Shown: positions 59,955 through 64,000 of the stretch, one piece after another
Layout of the letters: each line of letters opens with the position of its first letter
How positions within the stretch are numbered: the stretch's first letter is position 1
From: Dehalococcoidia bacterium
GTDB taxonomy: Bacteria > Chloroflexota > Dehalococcoidia > Tepidiformales > Tepidiformaceae
NCBI GenBank assembly: GCA_020432045.1
Contig: JAGQHB010000103.1
Location: forward strand, 1 to 64,000
Reading direction: 5' to 3'
Length of the DNA: 64,000 nucleotides
Notes under the pieces: generated by a model
The model's input: the letters and a program-made list of their open reading frames with translations, nothing else
Told to the model about the DNA's origin: nothing
Database searches by the model: none
Translations under genes and position numbers: made by a program

Positions 59955-61160
59955 ATGCAAGCACTCGATGACTTCGTTGTCCTGGACCTGACACAGCACA
60001 TCGCGGGACCGTACGCCACCAAGCTGATGGCCGACTTCGGAGCGGATGTGATCAAGATCGAAAAGCCGGGCGGCGATGTCGCCCGCGGCCTCGGCCCTTT
60101 CGCAGGAAATGAGGCGAATTCCGAGAAGAGCGGACTCTTCTTCTTCCTCAACACAAACAAGCGGTCGGCGGTCCTGGACCTGAAGAGCGACGACGGCTGC
60201 GAGGCTGTCCGTGCCCTGGCTGAGCGGGCAGACGTCGTGGTCAGCAGCTTCGCTCCACTTGTGGCCGGACGGTTGGGGCTCACCTGGGACTTCTTTCGCG
60301 CGGTCAAGCCGGACCTCTCGCTGATCTCGGTGACGAACTTCGGGCAATCGGGGCCGTATCGCGATTACCGCCTCACGGAGCTTCCGCTATACGCCCTCGC
60401 GGGCGAAATGTACTCGATGGGCATGACTGAGCGGGAGCCGGTGAAGATGGCCGGTACTGGCGCGCTATTCGAATCTGGCGCGGCCATCGCCCCCGCTATC
60501 CTCGCTGCAGCGATGGCGGGAAAGCTAAGCGGCGAGGGTCAGCACATCGATGTTTCGCTCGCGGAGACACATTTTGGTGGTGTGGACCGGCGCCACGCGA
60601 CGGCGATTGGCTTCCAGTTCACCGGGCGCCGAACCATGCGGGCGGCCGGTGGAGCCGCGGGAATGCCGGGCGGGATCTACCCGTGCGCCGATGGCTGGGT
60701 GGAGTTCGCCGCCGCCGGTGTCCGCCCCGACCGGGTCGCAGACATGCTGAACCAGGCGGAGTGGCTCGACGATCCGCAGTTCCAGGACCCGCAGGCACGA
60801 GTCCTGCCGGATGTAATAGACGCATGGAACGCACACTTCATCGTGTGGTGCCTGGATCGGACGAAACGCGAGATCTGGGCCGAGGCTCGCAGGGCGAAGG
60901 TCATGTGCGGACCGCTCTTTTCGACCGAGGACCTGTTCGAGGACGACCATTTCCGCGCCCGGGGGTTCTGGGCGAAGGCGGAGCATGCCGCAATGGGCGC
61001 GGTGGAGTTCCACGGCCGGCCCTTCATCATGCAAGAAGGCGGCTGGGAGTTACGCCGGCCAGCACCGCTACTCGGTGAGCACACCGCTGAGGTGCTCGAG
61101 GAGTGCGGGCTCGCCCCCGCACTTGTTACGCGCATCATCGCCGCGGGAGGTGGGAAATGA
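59955..61160 (+). CDS. Family III CoA-transferase (CaiB/BaiF-like), subunit lacking the catalytic Asp
   Basis: 401 residues. N-terminal VVLDLTQHIAGPYATKLMADFGADVIKIEKPGGD, NTNKRSAVLDL and GQSGPYRDYRLTE are hallmarks. The catalytic Asp expected in the D-x-x-x-G motif is missing: the aligned stretch reads GALFESGAAIAPAILAA, with Leu in the Asp position. The family uses that Asp to form acyl-anhydride and CoA-thioester intermediates, so this subunit probably is structural or binds substrate. Its stop overlaps the next gene's ATG (ATGA), a sign of 1:1 partnership. Confidence 0.92.
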   Translation: MQALDDFVVLDLTQHIAGPYATKLMADFGADVIKIEKPGGDVARGLGPFAGNEANSEKSGLFFFLNTNKRSAVLDLKSDDGCEAVRALAERADVVVSSFAPLVAGRLGLTWDFFRAVKPDLSLISVTNFGQSGPYRDYRLTELPLYALAGEMYSMGMTEREPVKMAGTGALFESGAAIAPAILAAAMAGKLSGEGQHIDVSLAETHFGGVDRRHATAIGFQFTGRRTMRAAGGAAGMPGGIYPCADGWVEFAAAGVRPDRVADMLNQAEWLDDPQFQDPQARVLPDVIDAWNAHFIVWCLDRTKREIWAEARRAKVMCGPLFSTEDLFEDDHFRARGFWAKAEHAAMGAVEFHGRPFIMQEGGWELRRPAPLLGEHTAEVLEECGLAPALVTRIIAAGGGK

Positions 61161-62485
61161 GTCCAGCAAAGCCGCTCGAAGGGGTACGTGTGATCGACCT
61201 TTGCGTCGTCTGGGCAGGGCCGTTTGCGACAATGCTGATGGGGGACCTCGGCGCTGAGATCATCAAGTGCGAGAACCCGTTTGTCTGGCAGCCGATGACG
61301 CGCGGCGGCATGGCGCGACCTCCACAATTCCTGATCGATCGTGGCGCACCGTGGGGCACGGGTTACCCGGACAACGTTCCCGGTGAGCGGCCCTGGAACT
61401 ACAGCCCGACATTCGTGAGCCTCTATCGGAACAAGAAGAGCTTTTGCGTGGACCTTCGTAGCCCGGAGGGGCTGGACGTGCTGCGCCGCCTGGTGGAGGT
61501 GTCCGACGTTGTCTACGAAAATAACGCCACGGGTACGCTCGAAGGCCTCGGGATCACCTATGACTGGCTGAAATCCATCAAGCCGGACATCATCTTTGTC
61601 CGTGTTCCAGCTTACGGAAGCACGGGGCCGTACTACAACGCCCGCGCACTCGGGGTGCACCTGGAAGCGGTGATGGGACACACACTGCTGCGCGGCTACG
61701 ATGATGCCGACCCGAGCGCGAACACTGCGATCTATTCGGGCGACTACATGGCCGGTGCCCAGGGTGCGTTCGCGGTAATGACGGCGCTCTGGCACAAGCG
61801 GAAGACGGGGAATGGTCAACTCGTGGAGATCGGACAGGCCGAGAACGCCTCGGCGATGTTCACGCAGGCGATCATGGACTACTCGCTCAACCGGAACGTG
61901 CAGACAACAATCGGGAACCGGGACGTACACGGTCAGTACCCGTGTGGCGTCTATCCGTGCATGTCACCTGGCTCGGCAGAGGAGTGCCTCGACCGCTGGG
62001 TCGCTATCCATGTGGAAAACGACGAGCAGTGGGCGAGCTTCCGCGTGGCTATGGGCGGCCCAGAGTGGGCGAGTGATTCGCGCTTCGACACGAACGATGG
62101 CAGAGAGGCCCACTACAAGGAGATCGACGCCGCGATCGCCGAGTGGACCCGGACTCGGGACGACTATGAGGTCATGCACTTGCTACAGGCACACGGGATA
62201 GCGGCTGCGCCGGTGCTCGAAGCATCACGTATGTTCGACGAACCGCACCTGAGGGCGCGCGACTTCTTCCGCACGCAACGCATCGAAAACGGCAAGGAGT
62301 ATGAGTTCGTTGGCCCGATCTGGAATTTCGAGGACGCGCCGGTCGCATTCCGGCAGGCGCCAGTTGGTCTCGGTGAGCACAACGAGTACGTGTACCGGGA
62401 GGTACTGCGTGTGGACGACGCGGAATATGAGCACCTCCGCGACCTCGGCTGGATCACCATGGATTACGATCCATCGGTGCCCTGA
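61157..62485 (+). CDS. Family III CoA-transferase (CaiB/BaiF-like), catalytic subunit
   Basis: 442 residues. GVRVIDLCVVWAGPFATMLMGDLGAEIIK, NKKSFCVDLRSPEGLDVL, GSTGPYYNARA and the catalytic motif SGDYMAGAQGAFAVMTAL with Asp present. It is longer than subunit one by an insert near residue 40-70. Paired with the preceding Asp-less subunit it resembles heteromeric enzymes such as benzylsuccinate CoA-transferase BbsEF; here substrate could be any organic acid. A SAM methyltransferase gene follows 3 bp later. Confidence 0.93.
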   Translation: MSPAKPLEGVRVIDLCVVWAGPFATMLMGDLGAEIIKCENPFVWQPMTRGGMARPPQFLIDRGAPWGTGYPDNVPGERPWNYSPTFVSLYRNKKSFCVDLRSPEGLDVLRRLVEVSDVVYENNATGTLEGLGITYDWLKSIKPDIIFVRVPAYGSTGPYYNARALGVHLEAVMGHTLLRGYDDADPSANTAIYSGDYMAGAQGAFAVMTALWHKRKTGNGQLVEIGQAENASAMFTQAIMDYSLNRNVQTTIGNRDVHGQYPCGVYPCMSPGSAEECLDRWVAIHVENDEQWASFRVAMGGPEWASDSRFDTNDGREAHYKEIDAAIAEWTRTRDDYEVMHLLQAHGIAAAPVLEASRMFDEPHLRARDFFRTQRIENGKEYEFVGPIWNFEDAPVAFRQAPVGLGEHNEYVYREVLRVDDAEYEHLRDLGWITMDYDPSVP

Positions 62486-62488
62486 TCG

Positions 62489-63259
62489 ATGATTGTATCG
62501 GGCGAAAACCGGCTCTACGGTGACCTCGCGCCCTGGTATCACCTGCTCTCCCATCCCTCGGAACACGCCGCAGAGGCGGACTACTACGGCGCCGTGATCC
62601 GGGAATTGGCTCCGGGGGCCGCGACGCTGTTGGAGCTTGGCTCCGGCGGTGGTAATAACGCCTCCTACCTGAAGCAGGCGTACACGTGCACGCTATCGGA
62701 CGTTTCTGACGCAATGATCGCGATCAGCCGGGAGATCAACCCTGAGTGTGACCACATCCACGCGGACATGCGGACGTTGAGACTCGGCCAGGCGTTCGAT
62801 GTCGTCTTCGTCCATGACGCGATCGAGTACATGCTGACCGAAGTCGACCTCCGGGCTGCGATTGAGACCGTGGCCGCACACCTGGCGCCCGGCGGTATAG
62901 CCCTGATTACGCCTGATGCGGTAAGCGAGACCTTTGAGCCGGGGACCGACTGCGGAGGCAACGACGGCGACGACGGTCGTAGTCTTCGCTATCTGGAGTG
63001 GACGACGGATCGGGATCCTGGCGATTGCGTGTTTGAAGTCGAGTTCGCAATGCTCCTTCGAGAACCGGACGCCGGGCTGCGAGTCGAATACGACCATCAC
63101 ACGTTTGGAGTGTTTCCGCGGGCGACGTGGCGGAGGCTGTTTCACGACGCAGGGCTGGTGGAAGTGCCCCATGGGATCCCTGACCCGTACGAAGGGCAGC
63201 ATGTGGTCTTCGCGCTTCGGAAATCGATAGAGCGACTGCAAACGGCCGATCTGACGTGA
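62489..63259 (+). CDS. Class I SAM-dependent methyltransferase
   Basis: 256 residues. Motif I LLELGSGGGNNASYL, acidic strand-2 end in TLSDVSDAMI, motif IV FDVVFVHDAIEYM and motif VI LAPGGIALI. An N-terminal YGDLAPWYHLLSHPSEHAAEADYY motif is common to methyltransferases of small metabolites. Begins 3 bp after the CoA-transferase stop, so probably one operon. The exact substrate is unknown. Confidence 0.85.
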   Translation: MIVSGENRLYGDLAPWYHLLSHPSEHAAEADYYGAVIRELAPGAATLLELGSGGGNNASYLKQAYTCTLSDVSDAMIAISREINPECDHIHADMRTLRLGQAFDVVFVHDAIEYMLTEVDLRAAIETVAAHLAPGGIALITPDAVSETFEPGTDCGGNDGDDGRSLRYLEWTTDRDPGDCVFEVEFAMLLREPDAGLRVEYDHHTFGVFPRATWRRLFHDAGLVEVPHGIPDPYEGQHVVFALRKSIERLQTADLT

Positions 63260-63264
63260 AGCTG

Positions 63265-63270
63265 TAAACT
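63265..63270 (+). promoter_or_regulatory. -10-like element before the M20 peptidase gene
   Basis: TAAACT ends 6 nt before the ATG at 63277 with no Shine-Dalgarno, matching the leaderless geometry of argF. No clear -35. Confidence 0.35.
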
Positions 63271-63276
63271 GCGGCC

Positions 63277-64000
63277 ATGCCTGACAATAACCCTTCTGTG
63301 AACTGGGAGCCGGTCCTCGACGAGGCACTCGATATCTTCCAGAGGTTCCTTCGTGTCGACACCTCCAACCCCCCGGGGCGGGAGCGGCTGGCATGCGACT
63401 TTCTGGGTGCGATTCTTAAAGCCGAGGGCATTCCGTACACCCTCTACGATGCCGGCGACGACCGCGTATCGCTCAGGGCCATGCTCCAGGGTGATGGCTC
63501 GAAGCGGCCGTTCATGCTGCTGAACCACACCGACGTCGTGCCGGTGCAGCGCGAATACTGGGATGAAGAGCCGTTCAGCGGGCTCATCAAGGACGGGCAC
63601 GTCTGGGGACGCGGAGCGCTCGATATGAAGGGGCTCGGCGTCGCGCAGCTCATGACCTTCCTGCTCGCGAAACGCCTGAGCCTGCCGCTCGCACGGGATC
63701 TCGTGTTCTTCGCACAGGCGGATGAGGAGGCGGGCAGCGAATTCGGGATGCGGTTCATCGAACGGGAGCATCCCGAGACACTGGACGCGGAATTCGTGAT
63801 CAACGAGGGCGGCTCCGGCACGACGGAGCTTTTCGGCGTGCAGCGTCCCGTGTATAGCGTGGCGGTAGCAGAGAAGGGTCCGCTCTGGCTCCGGCTCGTC
63901 GCTGAGGGCCGCCCGGGGCACGGTTCGATGCCACACGATGACAACGCGCTCGACCGGCTCGTGCGTGCGATGTACCGGATCCAGACGTGGGAGCGGCCGC
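63277..64000 (+). CDS. M20-family metallopeptidase, N-terminal part (cut by window end)
   Basis: First 241 residues. Dizinc ligands are visible in order: H in MLLNHTDVVPV, D in GRGALDMKG, the catalytic/ligand Glu pair in QADEEAGSEFG, and the following INEGG segment. The lid domain begins with GRPGHGSMPHDDNA. The pattern is of ArgE/DapE/CPG2-like peptidases or acyl-amino-acid deacylases (M20A); the substrate is unknown. The remaining about 200 residues lie beyond the right edge. Confidence 0.93.
   Translation, partial: MPDNNPSVNWEPVLDEALDIFQRFLRVDTSNPPGRERLACDFLGAILKAEGIPYTLYDAGDDRVSLRAMLQGDGSKRPFMLLNHTDVVPVQREYWDEEPFSGLIKDGHVWGRGALDMKGLGVAQLMTFLLAKRLSLPLARDLVFFAQADEEAGSEFGMRFIEREHPETLDAEFVINEGGSGTTELFGVQRPVYSVAVAEKGPLWLRLVAEGRPGHGSMPHDDNALDRLVRAMYRIQTWERP

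Noticed and set aside
1-64000. CRISPR arrays, insertion sequences, prophage or att sites
   Set aside because: I found no regularly spaced repeats, transposase, integrase or phage structural genes, nor direct repeats of the tRNA 3' ends.

Overview
The window is a dense, GC-rich bacterial chromosome segment with about 60 protein genes and two tRNAs. I see no rRNA, insertion sequence, prophage or CRISPR array. The gene mix points to a high-GC Chloroflexota, perhaps near Dehalococcoidia/Tepidiformia: fused F420 synthase FbiC, class F-like sortase, FHA/PknB-type cell-wall cluster, CdaA-type c-di-AMP operon, Thr/Pro-rich secreted linkers, tandem type III CoA-transferases, many GTG/TTG starts and many 4-bp gene overlaps. 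This is an inference. An actinobacterium shares several of these traits and cannot be excluded without phylogeny.

Layout. 1-3.2 kb: the 5' part of dxs (MEP isoprenoid pathway) and an OmpR/EnvZ-type two-component pair. 3.2-7.6 kb: divergent class II and class I aldolases, a response regulator with no phosphorylation site, and a FliA/WhiG-type sigma factor. 7.8-13.2 kb: a beta-propeller protein, CtpA protease, SmpB, then rpiB-pgk-membrane protein on the minus strand. 13.3-19.6 kb: purine run guaA, purD, purB, membrane protein, purC, purS. 19.6-25.1 kb: a secreted HExxH protein, an AAA+ ATPase, and a HEAT-Nudix-GNAT set. 25.1-30.2 kb: argF, dacA, cdaR, der, plsY, linked by 4-bp overlaps. 30.4-32.7 kb: tRNA-Lys, tRNA-Leu and peptide-transporter ATPases OppDF without permeases.

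32.8-38 kb: a rearranged cell-wall and division cluster (Ser/Thr kinase, FtsW/RodA, FhaB, FhaA, class B PBP). 38-44.4 kb: acyl-CoA dehydrogenase, TRIC-like channel, ilvC, SnoaL-like, OsmC, a PD-(D/E)XK-like protein and an AcuI-type reductase. 44.4-49.9 kb: an apparent operon coaE, MoxR/NorQ ATPase, phosphoesterase, and a 1078-residue NorD/CbbO-type VWA protein with an eight-repeat helical N-terminus. 50-53 kb: an HxlR repressor divergent from fbiC, with twin palindromic operators between them. 53-57.7 kb: methyltransferase, rhodanese, alpha/beta hydrolase, sortase, and the main sigma factor RpoD. 57.8-64 kb: SDR, Cys-nucleophile alpha/beta hydrolase and Rieske ferredoxin, two unequal CoA-transferase subunits, a methyltransferase, and an M20 peptidase cut by the window end.

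The best candidates for something new are the MoxR/phosphoesterase/solenoid-VWA operon with no visible client enzyme, the pseudo-receiver regulator beside an alternative sigma factor, the CoA-transferase pair in which only one subunit keeps the catalytic Asp, and the secreted twin-repeat HExxH protein. Several genes also appear to be transcribed leaderless.
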